Assembly (NCBI GenBank): GCA_015146655.1
Contig: VKHL01000057.1
Span: 7,840-71,839, forward strand
Length of the DNA stretch: 64,000 nucleotides
Origin: Ochromonas danica
Taxonomy: Eukaryota; Sar; Chrysophyceae; Chromulinales; Chromulinaceae
Direction: 5' to 3'
Shown: positions 54,169 through 64,000 of the stretch, piece by piece
How the letters are laid out: each line of letters opens with the position of its first letter
Numbering within the stretch: the stretch's first letter is position 1
Translations under genes and position numbers: made by a program
Notes under the pieces: generated by a model
What the model was told of the DNA's origin: nothing
The model's database searches: none
Seen by the model: the letters and a program-made list of their open reading frames with translations, nothing else

Positions 54169-57100
54169 ATGTATATTCAAGAGGTGATTATTGACGGCTT
54201 CAAGTCCTATGCACAGAAAACTGTGATCTCTGGCTTCGACCCGCAATTCAATGCCATCACAGGGTTGAATGGAACTGGCAAGAGTAACATTTTGGATGCT
54301 ATTTGCTTTGTCCTTGGTATATCAAACCTCAGCCAGGTGAGTGACATTTCATCTGCTAAACTCATTGATTGCTGAAATAACAATGTTTGGCAATACTAGG
54401 TGCGTGTTGGGAATCTTCAAGAACTGGTTTATAAGCAAGGTCAAGCAGGTGTGACGAAGGCATCTGTTACTATTATTTTCAATAATTCCGACCCAGCCTC
54501 TAGCCCTGTAGGGTATGAAAGTCACAAACAAATCACAGTGACACGCCAAGTTGTCATTGGTGGGAAAAACAAGTACATGGTTAATGGACATACTGTACAG
54601 CAGAATCAAGTACAAAACCTCTTCCATAGTGTACAACTCAATGTAAACAATCCACATTTCCTTATCATGCAAGGACGTATTACTAAAGTATTGAATATGA
54701 AGCCGCCAGAGATCCTGTCTATGATTGAAGAAGCTGCAGGTACTCGTATGTTTGAGACTAAGAAACAAGCATCGTTAAAGACGATTGAGAAGAAGCAATT
54801 GAAAGTGGATGAGATCACCAAATGTATTGAAGAAGAAATCACACCTACATTAGACAATCTCAGACATGAACGACAAGATTATCATGCATGGCAAGCGAAT
54901 AACAGTGAGTTTGAACGGTTAGAGAAGTTCTGTATAGCAGTTGACTATCAACGAGTGGAGAGTATCGTGCAATCATCTGATGCTGATCGTGAAAAATTGG
55001 AAAATCAACTGGAACATCTCGAAGAAGTGCAACAAGAGCGTACTGCACGAGTGAAAGAGTGTGATGAACAAATTGCATTAATTGTACAACAACGAGATGA
55101 AGAGATGGAAGGAGAGATGAAAGTGCTCAAGAAACAAGAGACTGAGCTGAGCAAAGACTTGGTCAAGATGAACACGATGGTCACTCATCAAGAAGAAGCC
55201 GTCGTGAGCGAGAAAGAGAACATGGAGAATCTGGCAAAGCAAGTCCTCTCTATCGATCAAAGTCTGAAACAAAAGAGAAGTGAGTTAGAACAACTGTCAC
55301 CATTGATAAAGAAGCGCGAAGAAGAAGTCCAACAGAGTGAACAACATTTCCAGAGTATGCGCACGAAATATCAAAATGCTGTAGCAGGTGTAGCAGATGC
55401 TCAAACTGCTGATTTGTTGTCCTTACCTGAACAGATTGTAGCTTGGGAGAAATGTCTTCGTGAATCTTCTAGTCGCATGCAACAGATCGACCAGAAGACT
55501 CGCCATCTGCAACAAGTCCAACAAGACTTACAGCGTGCTAACAAATCTCAATCCCATGAGCATAAAACCATTTTGAAAGAAACAGAAGAGTTACGTGCTA
55601 CCATTGCTTTGAAGCAACAACAATTAGCTACGCTATCCTCTCAACAGAGAGAGTTGGTAACAAGCGAGCAATTGCAAGCCACGAGACAAGAGGTGGACCA
55701 ACTCAGACATCAATTAAACAGCTTGCAAGCCACTGTATCTGGACGACTTGCATTTGATTACAAGGATCCTGAACGTGGATTTGATCGAAATCGCGTGAAA
55801 GGTCCTGTGGCGAAGTTGTTTCAGATGGCTGAGGCTAGGTATGCCATTGCTCTGGAGGTTGTGGCTGGAGGCAAATTGCATCAGATCGTCGTCGATACTG
55901 AAGTCACTGGCAAGCTGCTCTTACAAAAGGGTCAATTACAAAAGCGCGTGACTGTTTTGCCTTTGAACAAGCTCTCATCTCGAGTGATCCCAGAAGAGAA
56001 AGTCAGACAAGCAAAAGAAGCAGCTCGTCGATTAGGAGGACATGCTTTCTTAGCGTTAGAGTTGGTTCAATTTGATGAGTCTGTTCGCAAGGCAATGGAG
56101 TATACATTTGGCCAAGTGATTATTTGTGATAAACCAGATATCGCCAAGGCAATCACTTTTGACAAGACTTTACGTCTCAAGACAGTGACTTTACAAGGTG
56201 ATTCATATGATCCAGCGGGTACTCTTACTGGTGGATCAGCTTCTCAGATGGGAACATTATTACAACGTATTTTCAATTTACATCAAACTTCTAAATCTTA
56301 TCAAGAACGCCAACAGCTTTTGGAGGAAATGGAAAGAAAGTTTACGCAATCAGAGCAGAAGATCAACCAATTAAGAGATCTACAGCAAGAGATTGACTTG
56401 AAAACACATGCTCTACATATCGCAGAAGAGAAATTGAATGAGACGGATTACAGCCAAGTTGCTCAGAAGATTGAAGAATCTGCCCAGGAGATGAAGAAAC
56501 TCGTCCAGGTGAGACCATTGCTACTACTCTGCTCTCTGCTTCATGTACCACTGTAATGACCATCATATCAACCCTTCCTTGTCCTTGTGGCACTGTGTAA
56601 TAGGAAATGCGCGAACAAGAAGAACTTCATAGCAAGGCTGAGAGTGAATTGCAGAGATTATCATCCTCAGAGAAGACGATCACAAATGCTCGTGAGAGAA
56701 AGCTCAAAGAGTTTGAAGATCAAATGAAGCAAGCACAAAAGGATCTCAATGCTCTAAAGCAGAAGTTTCAAGAGCTTCGCACTCAAAAAGACACTCTCCT
56801 TGCTGAGATCGACTCACTAGAGAAAGAGAAAGAAATTCTACAAGAACAACAAGAAAGTGCCCGCCAAACTATTGAACGCCTTCAGAAAGAAGTCAAACAA
56901 CACCAACAAAAGGTAAAGGCTGCCGACAGACCTCCCAAACATCTGACCTCTTCATTAATACATGTCTTTTGCTTTACAATGTTTTGTGTCTCTCTTAGCT
57001 TGTTGCTTTACGTCAAGAATATGAAGAAGCAAAAGCAGCCTATGAAGAAAAAACTCGCGAACTCAACCAGAAATCAAAAGAAATCCAAGCAATGGAGAGA

Positions 57101-58141
57101 AACAAAGAGATCTTCTTGAAAGAAGTGGAGCGAGCTTCATTGGAAGCGCGTAAAGTTGGTCATCAGCTAAAGCAATGGGAGAAAGAAAGCAAAGATGCAC
57201 AACGCCGTAAAGCCCATCTTTTGAAGGAACACCCTTGGATTGAACGAGAAAAGACTTACTTTGGCCAACCTGGTACTGATTTCGACTTCTCCAATAAGGA
57301 CATTGCTGCCTGTCAGAAGCGATTGAAAGAGTTAAGCAGTGAACAGGATCGTCTGTCCAAGAAAATCAACAAGAAGGTCATGGGAATGATTGAGACTGCT
57401 GAGGCGGAATATGAGGAACTCACTCGTAAGAGACAAGTCATCTTACATGATAAGGCAAAGATTGAATCCGTCATTCAAGAATTGGATATTCAGAAGATTC
57501 AAGCACTGCAGAAGACTTACCAACAAGTCAATAAAGACTTCGGATCTATCTTCTCCATGCTCTTACCAGGCACGACTGCCAAACTCGAACCATTGGATGG
57601 CGATGTGGAACAGTTGATGGCTGGATTAGAGGTCAAAGTGGCTTTCAATAATGTTTGGAAAGACAGTCTGACCGAGTTGTCTGGTGGGCAAAGATCTCTC
57701 TTGGCTTTGTCATTAATCTTAGCTCTCTTGCTATTCAAACCTGCTCCCATGTATATCTTGGATGAGGTTGATGCTGCTCTTGATCTTTCTCATACACAAA
57801 ACATTGGTATGATGATTCGTACACACTTTGCTGCCTCTCAGTTTATTGTGGTGAGCTTGAAAGAAGGTATGTTTAACAATGCCAATGTCATCTTCCGCAC
57901 ACGCTTTGTGGACGGCGTCTCGGCTGTCATTCGCACAGTCTCTGGTATGCGTGCTGCTACAGCTGCTGTCACAGGAATGTCCATTAGCAGTGGTAGTGGC
58001 AAGAAAGCCTTGCAATCGTCTTCCACAGAACAAGAGAACTTTGATGACGACGAGGAAGGTGGTGATGATGCGCCATTGAAGAAGAAAGGCAAAGGAAGTA
58101 GTCGAAGCAAGAAGGTTGAGAAGGCCGTGGAGTCCTTCTAA
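54169..58141 (+). CDS. SMC2: Condensin subunit SMC2
   Basis: ATPase core of condensin, about 1242 residues. Exons: 54169-54336, 54400-56508, 56604-56912, 56999-58141. The N-terminus [20 protein letters not shown] with [16 protein letters not shown] (Walker A) and [19 protein letters not shown] is SMC2-specific. Long coiled coils flank the hinge ([26 protein letters not shown]... [10 protein letters not shown]). The C-terminal head has [19 protein letters not shown] (signature) and [20 protein letters not shown] (Walker B and D loop). Length is typical with all ATPase motifs intact. The Ser/Asp/Lys-rich tail of about 60 residues is probably disordered. Confidence 0.95.
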
Positions 58142-58494
58142 GAGCTTATGAGATAAACAACAAGTTAATGAATGATTCTCTAACTCGGTCTGTGATTATC
58201 CTGTGAACTTGGTATGATTATCATTCATTCATTCATCATCATCATCAGCAATGACCTGTTGATCATTGTGAACTTTTTATTTGTAAAGAATATGCTAAAT
58301 TTAGTCTAAGTGACATGTGGTGTAATAAGAGAGAACGAGGAGATGCTAACGCGCATTACGATTCTCAACTAACAAACTATCAAAAGTGATAAAGAAGTCA
58401 TTCTCATATGGTGTTACTAAGATTTAGTTAAACAAGATAGTCTTCTTAACTGCCAATCTGCTCACTACTTCTCTCATGTTACGGTAGGCTAAGA
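58142..58494. other. Convergent intergenic region
   Basis: A 353-bp gap between SMC2 and DNAI7 3' ends, with CATT/CATC short repeats near 58222-58245. Probably two 3' UTRs. Confidence 0.4.
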
Positions 58495-60732
58495 TCAAGA
58501 TTGAGAGAAAGGCTTGATGAGGGACAACAAAGTGTAGACAGTCCTTTGGAAGCGTTCGTTGACACGTCGCATACGATTTAAAGCCTCTGGAGTGAGTCGA
58601 TTGGCTAACGTTCGAGAGAGATCCATGTGTACATTTTCATCAGGCCGTAAGACAGGAGAAAACAATGGACGACGTCCATAGTCATTACCAATCACAAGAG
58701 AGAATTGGATGCCATCTGGTCCAGGAGCAAAACCCAATTCAGGTGTATTCTTATAAGATGTAGAGACTTCATCTCGTTGTACCAAAACACAATCATATTC
58801 ATTTTCTTCTGTAGGACATGTATAGACTGTACTTTCTCGTGCAAGCAATCCGATTTGTGAAGAGGATAAGGTTTGATTCCAATCCGAGCTGATGAAATCA
58901 ACAGCAGATACTCCACGAGCAACTTGCTTCAAGACATAGTCTTCCAAGATAGGCAGCTTTGCCTTGTAGGTCTCGGATTGGTTGAGATCGATATGAGCAG
59001 GTAAGAGACTCACTCCTTTGCGTTGCAAACGCTTCAGAAGACAACCCGGTGATAATGCCTTGTACAACAAATCACTAAATTGGTTACTATCTGGTTTAAT
59101 CAAACAACATTGAGAGCCAATGATATCAATTGTCACTTCAAACTGTTGACTTTGTACAACTAGACGAGCATGTCGTTCATAAGAAAGTGGTAAAATAGCT
59201 TCCATTCCTCCGTGATACTGACTTGGAGTGGATTTAACAATTGTCAATCCTCGAAAATTCTCTTCCAGTTGCTTCTCAGAAAGATAACCAATCGCAGCAT
59301 CTGAAGAATACTGCATGAAAGTGTTGATCTTCTTGCTTAAGACAGGATAGATGGTCCACTTCTTCAAGGGTATATCCACTGTACGCTTCTTGACCAAAGC
59401 TAATAGACCCACGGTAGTAATATAGAACTGCACTGTGCGAGTAGATTCATTACATTGGAAGTCACTAATACCATCTTCTACCCAATCCTGTTCAAGTTCA
59501 TCCCAGACAGCAACACGAAGATCTTCAGATAAAACAACTCCATCTGGTACTTTGACATACATACGACATTGAGCTGAAGAAGGATATTCAGACTTGCGTA
59601 TAGTCATAGAATGACTAGAATGATCACGAAGAGTCCATTTCTTTGCACGAATAAAGAATGGAGAAGGTGGAGCGAGTAGGATATCAAAATAGATCAAATC
59701 ACCAACTACATACTTGGTAGGTAAACGATTTCGGCGTGATCCAATCTCAGCATTCATCATTTTCTCTTCATCATAGGCATTTAGATTATAAGTAACAATA
59801 GGCATACGTATAAAGCGATAGGTAAACTTCTCTTGTTGTTGTAGTAATGGCTTAGGAATATCTAGTTTAATACCCATGCGCTCTAATTGAACTGATTTAC
59901 GTGGCGGTCGCATATCACTAAACGTTGCCCACATACCAACACTAGCATTTGTTGCAATTTCTTCAATATTCATTTCTGTACGATCATCAACATACTTATC
60001 ATAGAAGCGTAATAAAGGTAAAGTCGCTTGATCGACTTTCTCTAAGATCATACTATGTAAAGTGCTTAGATGCTCTGAGGCACGGCGTTGCATTTCTGTC
60101 TTACGTTGTGCTAGACTGTCTGCCCAAACATCTTCTACAGCCACAGCAATGCCTTCAATCTTCTTGATCCATTCCATCGCATCTTTCATATCCGTGACAG
60201 TTGCTTCACGTGTGATGGAGATGAAGGTGTTCATGTCTTGTTCATTGGTAGCATCTGTCTCTCCTGAGGGATTGCGAAAATTTAACCAATCCATGTAGTC
60301 ATTCTATTCACACACAGACAAAGACACACAAAGAACAGACGCAAGTGAGACAGAGAAGTAAGATTTAAATCTTCTACATGGGCCAATCTATGCCATGCCA
60401 TGCTATCCCAAGTGACAGTGACTGGTGCGTCTCTCTCTCATTCTCATTCTCTCTCAGTCGCTCACCTCTGCTCGTTCTTCAGCTTGCAACTGTCCCAGTC
60501 GACTTTTCTCATCATCCACTATTTCTTCATACTCTTCTTTCCAACGAAGTAACTCCTTCTCACGAAAGGCCTTCTGCTCTGCTTGCCATTTCAATTCTTC
60601 TTGTCGTTGTTTTTCGGCTTCTTCTGCTAATCGCTTTTCTTCCGCTAGCTTAGCTTTTCGCTCTTCTTCTTCACGTGCTAATCGCTCTTCTTCTAACTCA
60701 GCCTTTGTCTTCTTCTTTCCTTTCGGTCCCAT
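58495..60732 (-). CDS. DNAI7/CASC1-like axonemal dynein-associated protein
   Basis: Two exons (60732-60466 and 60303-58495; 162-bp intron, phase 0) give about 691 residues. The N-terminus MGPKGKKKTKAELEEERLAREEEERKAKL is the charged, Glu/Lys/Arg-rich start typical of CASC1 (MGPKKKK...KAELE). Exon 2 begins NDYMDWLNFR and carries the family's globular body, with PPRKSVQLERMGIKLDIPKPL and LPLSYERHARLVVQ. CASC1 (DNAI7) associates with axonemal dynein in motile cilia. Its presence implies a motile flagellum. The 5' end faces the E2-like gene across 390 bp. Confidence 0.8.
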
Positions 60733-61122
60733 TTTCAAAGCCTTGCTTCTTCTTCTTGTCTCTGTCTGCTGGGCAGTGGGGCAACAGGTTGGCATTGCGA
60801 GGGAAGGGCAGCGGATGTAACCGCCACGATCAACAAGACATGACAAACTGACAATAAATATCGTGTGGTATTATTATTCCTACAGTACAGAGAAAACACT
60901 TTCACATCCGCTGCTGGCATTGCCTTTGTTTTTCATAATATATAAAGGAAGAGTATTTTCTTTTTCTTGGCTATCTTTTCTAATTTCATACAAAACAAGA
61001 ATTCCATGAAAGTCCATGGAATGGAGCAGAGGAGGTTATAGGCACTTTCAAACTGCATAAAATGGGTTTAAAAGTCGAAGTCTCCTCCCCTGCTGCCCCA
61101 CATTCCATTTTTATTGAAAACA
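60733..61122. promoter_or_regulatory. Divergent promoter with ATTCCATG/CATGGAAT pair
   Basis: A 390-bp region between divergent genes. At 61001-61022 the half-sites ATTCCATG and TCCATGGAAT sit 5-6 bases apart, about 100 bp before the E2 gene start. This is the third intergenic occurrence of the motif. Nothing else recognised. Confidence 0.45.
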
Positions 61123-63534
61123 ATGAGCAAGAAGAGCGAAGTAATCATTGATCTCAGTACTCTTGATGAAAATGATGAAAGCAATAGTAAAGAGGAAGAT
61201 TTTGAGGTTGAGTTTATCTCTGAATTAAAAAAGCGCAAACCAGATGATGATGGTGATGACATACAATGTGTTTCCAAGAAAGCATTCCTCCCCGCTATTT
61301 CTCATAATGGAAGTGGAGGTAGTACTGGTGGTAGTGGTCGTGACTCTGCTCTGACCTCGCCTCCACTAGTGTCTGTGAAGAACGTCTTGGGTATTGACAT
61401 TCGCTCGCTGCCTCCGAAGAGTTCGCATCCAGAACTCCACGCGATTTACAACTGCTTGCAAGAAATTTTCTACCTCTCAACTTATCGTCTCAACCTGTCC
61501 TGGATGTACCAGGATAATCAGGCTTATTTCAAGCCTACACTTACATTCACTGGTCGTAAAAGCAAAATCTACACTTTCCAGCTAGTCTTCCAAACATCGA
61601 AAACCATGAACACATTTCCGAGTGTTCCACCTAGAATCGTACCTCAATTTGTACTTCGTGCACCACTCTTCATGACCCTATACAACCATCCTATCCTTAC
61701 CAGTAAGCATTGGAATGAAAGCACATCGTCAAGGTTGGTGGCCAATGCCCTGGAAAAGGCTATTGACTATTTAGAGATCCACTTGGAAGACACCGTCTTG
61801 ATTAGCACCAGTGTGCTGCCTGGTGATCTCTCCCTTGTCACGCGTGGCAAAGAATGGAATGTTATTCCTGCAGAGTCCGCTGCCATTGAAGTCTTAATTG
61901 CCGAATTGTATGGAGATTATACAAGTGCTGTGCGAAATATCGAATTGTATGCTCTGCGGAAGACTTGGATGAATCTTGTTGTCTTACCTCCAGTCAAGGG
62001 ACCAAAAAGCAGAAAAGGTTCATCTTCGAAGAGTTCTACTACTGGTGCAGCTTCAAAGAAAGGAAAAGGCTCGGCGAAAGCTCGGGGCATCGGTTACAGT
62101 AGTGGCCATGATGATGGAGGTTCTCGTGCTTTACCTACAGAAGGTCGCACTATGATATTATTAGAGAAGTTAGCAACGAAGATGGAACGTGTGAGACAGA
62201 TGGTGCGGTCGCAAAGGCGTTCTTTGTCGTGGATACTCTATTCCCCTCTCCCTGAAGTGCTCTTCGCTGTTCTACAAGAATATTCTCGCGAGGAGACCTT
62301 TCGTCATAATGCACATATCGAGATGATTTTCATGATGGTGTGGGCAGTTGAGCTGGTGATGAGAGACTGCTGGGGTAGAGAGAGTGTTGAAATCTCTGCC
62401 GCTGACCTGCCTGCTCGACCTCCGACACCTCCAGATGAAGACGAGGGCGAGAATGATGAAGAGAGTGATGTTGGAAATGCACTTGATAATGCAGTTGTTG
62501 AAGGATCAAGCGATACGAGTCAGTCTTTGGATCGAAAAGTCTCCCTGTACTACACTTTGATAGACCTCTATGGCAAGCTGCAATGGATCGAAACTGGAAA
62601 TCTGATTGAAAACAGCAGAGCTGAATGGCTACAGACTATCAGATCTTCCAGCAAGCTTTATCAGAGTGCTAAAAAAGTAATCGAGCTGGACATGGGTGAA
62701 GAAGGGAAGGAAACTCTGCCCAAAGTTGTTCACTGCTCTGATCTCCTTTCTGGACATGTTTTCTATCGATTGAATAGCAACGTCGCTGCCTGTCGATCAT
62801 GGCTACGGGAGCTATCCTTCATTGCTGACAATTTACCTGATGAAGTTTGTTTGTTTGTCTCGGATGAACACCCTAACTACTTAGTGGTGGCGATGATGAT
62901 TGCCAATCCGGATTGTCCTTATTATGGCGGAGTCTTCCTCTTTCATGTGCTTGTACCGTCGGAATATCCTCGCATTTCTCCCTCTGTCAAGTTGATCACG
63001 ACAGGTGATGGTTCGGTGCGATTTAATCCAAATCTCTACAATTGTGGCAAAGTCTGTCTTTCACTCTTGGGTACTTGGTCTGGCGAACCTTGGGATCCGA
63101 AAACGTCTAATGTCACCCAAGTCATCATGTCTATCTTATATTTGATCTTCACGGAGGAGCCGTTTTTCAACGAACCTGGCTATCAACAATCTCGAGGATC
63201 ACCGAGTGGGACCAAACAAAGCTTGTGCTATGATTGGAACATCTTCCGCTCTACCATCCAGTCAGCCATTCTTTATCATCTTCAGAAGCCTTCTTCATTC
63301 TATGGCGATTCCGTTTCTTCCCGTATCTGGAACTATTACGTTGAGAATTGGGAAGAGAAACTGCGTCCTGCATTGACAAAGAAATATGAACAACTTAGCA
63401 CCCAGTTGACACAATTGTCTGTCGCCAACTGTCCTGCGTATTCCAGATCCTCCTTTGATTCGCAGATGGGGACTATTTCTGCTCTGGTAGCTGAGCACTC
63501 AGCTCATCGAGGCATAAAAGGAACGCGCAAGTGA
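61123..63534 (+). CDS. Large ubiquitin-conjugating enzyme, BIRC6/UBE2O-like UBC domain
   Basis: An intronless frame of 803 residues from ATG 61123; upstream in-frame codons are not ATG. The C-terminal 230 residues are a UBC fold: FHVLVPSEYPRISPSVKLITTGDGSVRFNPNLYNCGKVCLSLLGTWSG, where C in GKVCLSLLGTW is the active-site cysteine and NPNLY stands where HPN is usual. PWDPKTSNVTQVIMSI and LIFTEEPFFNEPGY are the BIRC6/UBE2O/UBE2Z-type extension. The N-terminal part contains an RWD-like or second UBC-like segment (LNLSWMYQDNQAYFKPTLTF... YTFQLVFQT), then a Gly/Ser/Lys linker. No BIR domain is present. It probably acts as a hybrid E2/E3 in the cytosol. Confidence 0.85.
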   Translation: MSKKSEVIIDLSTLDENDESNSKEEDFEVEFISELKKRKPDDDGDDIQCVSKKAFLPAISHNGSGGSTGGSGRDSALTSPPLVSVKNVLGIDIRSLPPKSSHPELHAIYNCLQEIFYLSTYRLNLSWMYQDNQAYFKPTLTFTGRKSKIYTFQLVFQTSKTMNTFPSVPPRIVPQFVLRAPLFMTLYNHPILTSKHWNESTSSRLVANALEKAIDYLEIHLEDTVLISTSVLPGDLSLVTRGKEWNVIPAESAAIEVLIAELYGDYTSAVRNIELYALRKTWMNLVVLPPVKGPKSRKGSSSKSSTTGAASKKGKGSAKARGIGYSSGHDDGGSRALPTEGRTMILLEKLATKMERVRQMVRSQRRSLSWILYSPLPEVLFAVLQEYSREETFRHNAHIEMIFMMVWAVELVMRDCWGRESVEISAADLPARPPTPPDEDEGENDEESDVGNALDNAVVEGSSDTSQSLDRKVSLYYTLIDLYGKLQWIETGNLIENSRAEWLQTIRSSSKLYQSAKKVIELDMGEEGKETLPKVVHCSDLLSGHVFYRLNSNVAACRSWLRELSFIADNLPDEVCLFVSDEHPNYLVVAMMIANPDCPYYGGVFLFHVLVPSEYPRISPSVKLITTGDGSVRFNPNLYNCGKVCLSLLGTWSGEPWDPKTSNVTQVIMSILYLIFTEEPFFNEPGYQQSRGSPSGTKQSLCYDWNIFRSTIQSAILYHLQKPSSFYGDSVSSRIWNYYVENWEEKLRPALTKKYEQLSTQLTQLSVANCPAYSRSSFDSQMGTISALVAEHSAHRGIKGTRK

Positions 63535-63544
63535 TAGTACGGAC

Positions 63545-63838
63545 TCACTTAGTGCAACCTTTTCTGCTTGTGCGAAATCCTTTGATGCATAACTCCAACG
63601 AACCAGTTCTTCGCTTTGTGCAGTACATTCTGGCTGCTGTCTGAACAAACAGAAACGAGTGTAATGGCGATGCGTATAGTTGTTTGTGTAAGCTCAGAAT
63701 ATGCAAGTTTTCTTGCATTTTCTGTTGCTCTCTCATTATCATTGATGCTGCGTTCAAGTTTGATACTTGTCGAGTTAAAACTTGGTCTCTTCTTTGACGT
63801 CCCGGATGCGTGGTGCATTCGCTGCTGGCAAATACCAT
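63545..63838 (-). CDS. Hypothetical small protein, model uncertain
   Basis: An unspliced frame of 97 residues from ATG 63838 (MVFASSECTTHPGRQRRDQ), with a helical middle (MIMREQQKMQENLHILSLHKQL). A pyrimidine tract and CAG near 63643-63658 on the minus strand would be a good splice acceptor and would switch the end to NVLHKAKNWFVGVMHQRISHKQKRL. I recognise no family in either model. It overlaps nothing else and sits 10 bp from the convergent E2 gene stop, which argues for caution. Confidence 0.3.
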   Translation of the reverse strand: MVFASSECTTHPGRQRRDQVLTRQVSNLNAASMIMREQQKMQENLHILSLHKQLYASPLHSFLFVQTAARMYCTKRRTGSLELCIKGFRTSRKGCTK

Positions 63839-63965
63839 GTCTGTGACGTCACTACAGCTCAATGGAGTACTTCTCTTATTGATATTTGCTTAGTCATGTC
63901 AATCAAAAATAAATTCTTTGACTGTGGATATATATAGTGTGTAACTTTTAAACTTCCAAACAGTT

Positions 63966-64000
63966 GTGGTAAAACGGCTAAAAAGGTGGTAAAACGGCTA
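63966..64000 (+). repeat. 20-bp tandem repeat at window end
   Basis: GTGGTAAAACGGCTA occurs at 63966-63980 and again at 63986-64000 with AAAAG between, giving a 20-bp period. The window cuts it off, so the array length is unknown. Confidence 0.6.

Noticed and set aside
60378-60820. Plus-strand Ser/Leu-rich frames opposite DNAI7 exon 1
   Set aside because: Shadows of the Glu/Lys-rich coding exon on the minus strand.

Overview
This window is nuclear DNA of a flagellated eukaryotic microbe. Genes are packed a few hundred bases apart on both strands. They carry small GT-AG introns of about 60-110 bp, there are two nuclear-type tRNA genes, and the ciliary genes (DNAI7/CASC1-like, TMEM138-like) point to a motile cilium. 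The DYRK kinase is of the plant/protist kind rather than the animal or fungal kind, a HAT/TPR protein resembles plastid/organelle HCF107-type proteins, and a Crinkler (CRN)-like gene is present. Together these favour a stramenopile-like or other non-opisthokont protist, but the sequence alone does not settle the lineage.

Layout. 1-2168: a DNA-transposon-like element with 129-bp terminal inverted repeats and an internal 0.55-kb direct duplication, with no recognisable transposase. 2538-10558: small UPF0390-like protein, DYRK kinase (-), RRM-like protein, SDP1-type patatin lipase (-). 11432-21502: a SNF2 remodeller that also carries a linker-histone fold and PHD-like fingers, then an LRR receptor with a multipass membrane C-terminus. 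22204-28575: zf-4CXXC_R1 protein, a divergent pair of secretory glycosyltransferases (GT25-like, GT61-like), and a cathepsin-type protease (-). 28734-30011: a GC-richer island held between two identical, inverted tRNA-Thr(AGT) genes. 30107-32133: PIG-U-like subunit, apparently missing its N-terminus, and a FAAP24 homologue. 32337-37583: a secreted zeta-type P-loop kinase gene present twice, with a CRN-like NTPase/nuclease gene between the copies and an assembly gap at one junction. 37646-44478: HAT/TPR protein, HEAT-repeat protein (-) ending in a microsatellite-coded poly-serine tail, MORN protein. 44624-63534: DNA2 nuclease-helicase (-), TMEM138 (-), an mRNA-export adaptor with a UAP56-binding motif, condensin SMC2, DNAI7/CASC1 (-), and a large BIRC6/UBE2O-like ubiquitin-conjugating enzyme. 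63535-64000: a doubtful small gene.

Most genes are conserved housekeeping functions: genome maintenance (SMC2, DNA2, FAAP24, SNF2), cilia, secretory glycosylation and GPI anchoring, and mRNA export. The accessory part is concentrated in 1-2.2 kb, 28.7-30.1 kb and 32.3-37.6 kb, where repeats, inverted or direct duplications and base-composition shifts coincide. A palindrome, ATTCCATGGAAT, recurs upstream of several start codons and is a candidate shared promoter element. Exon models were inferred by hand from splice consensus and reading-frame continuity, without transcript data.
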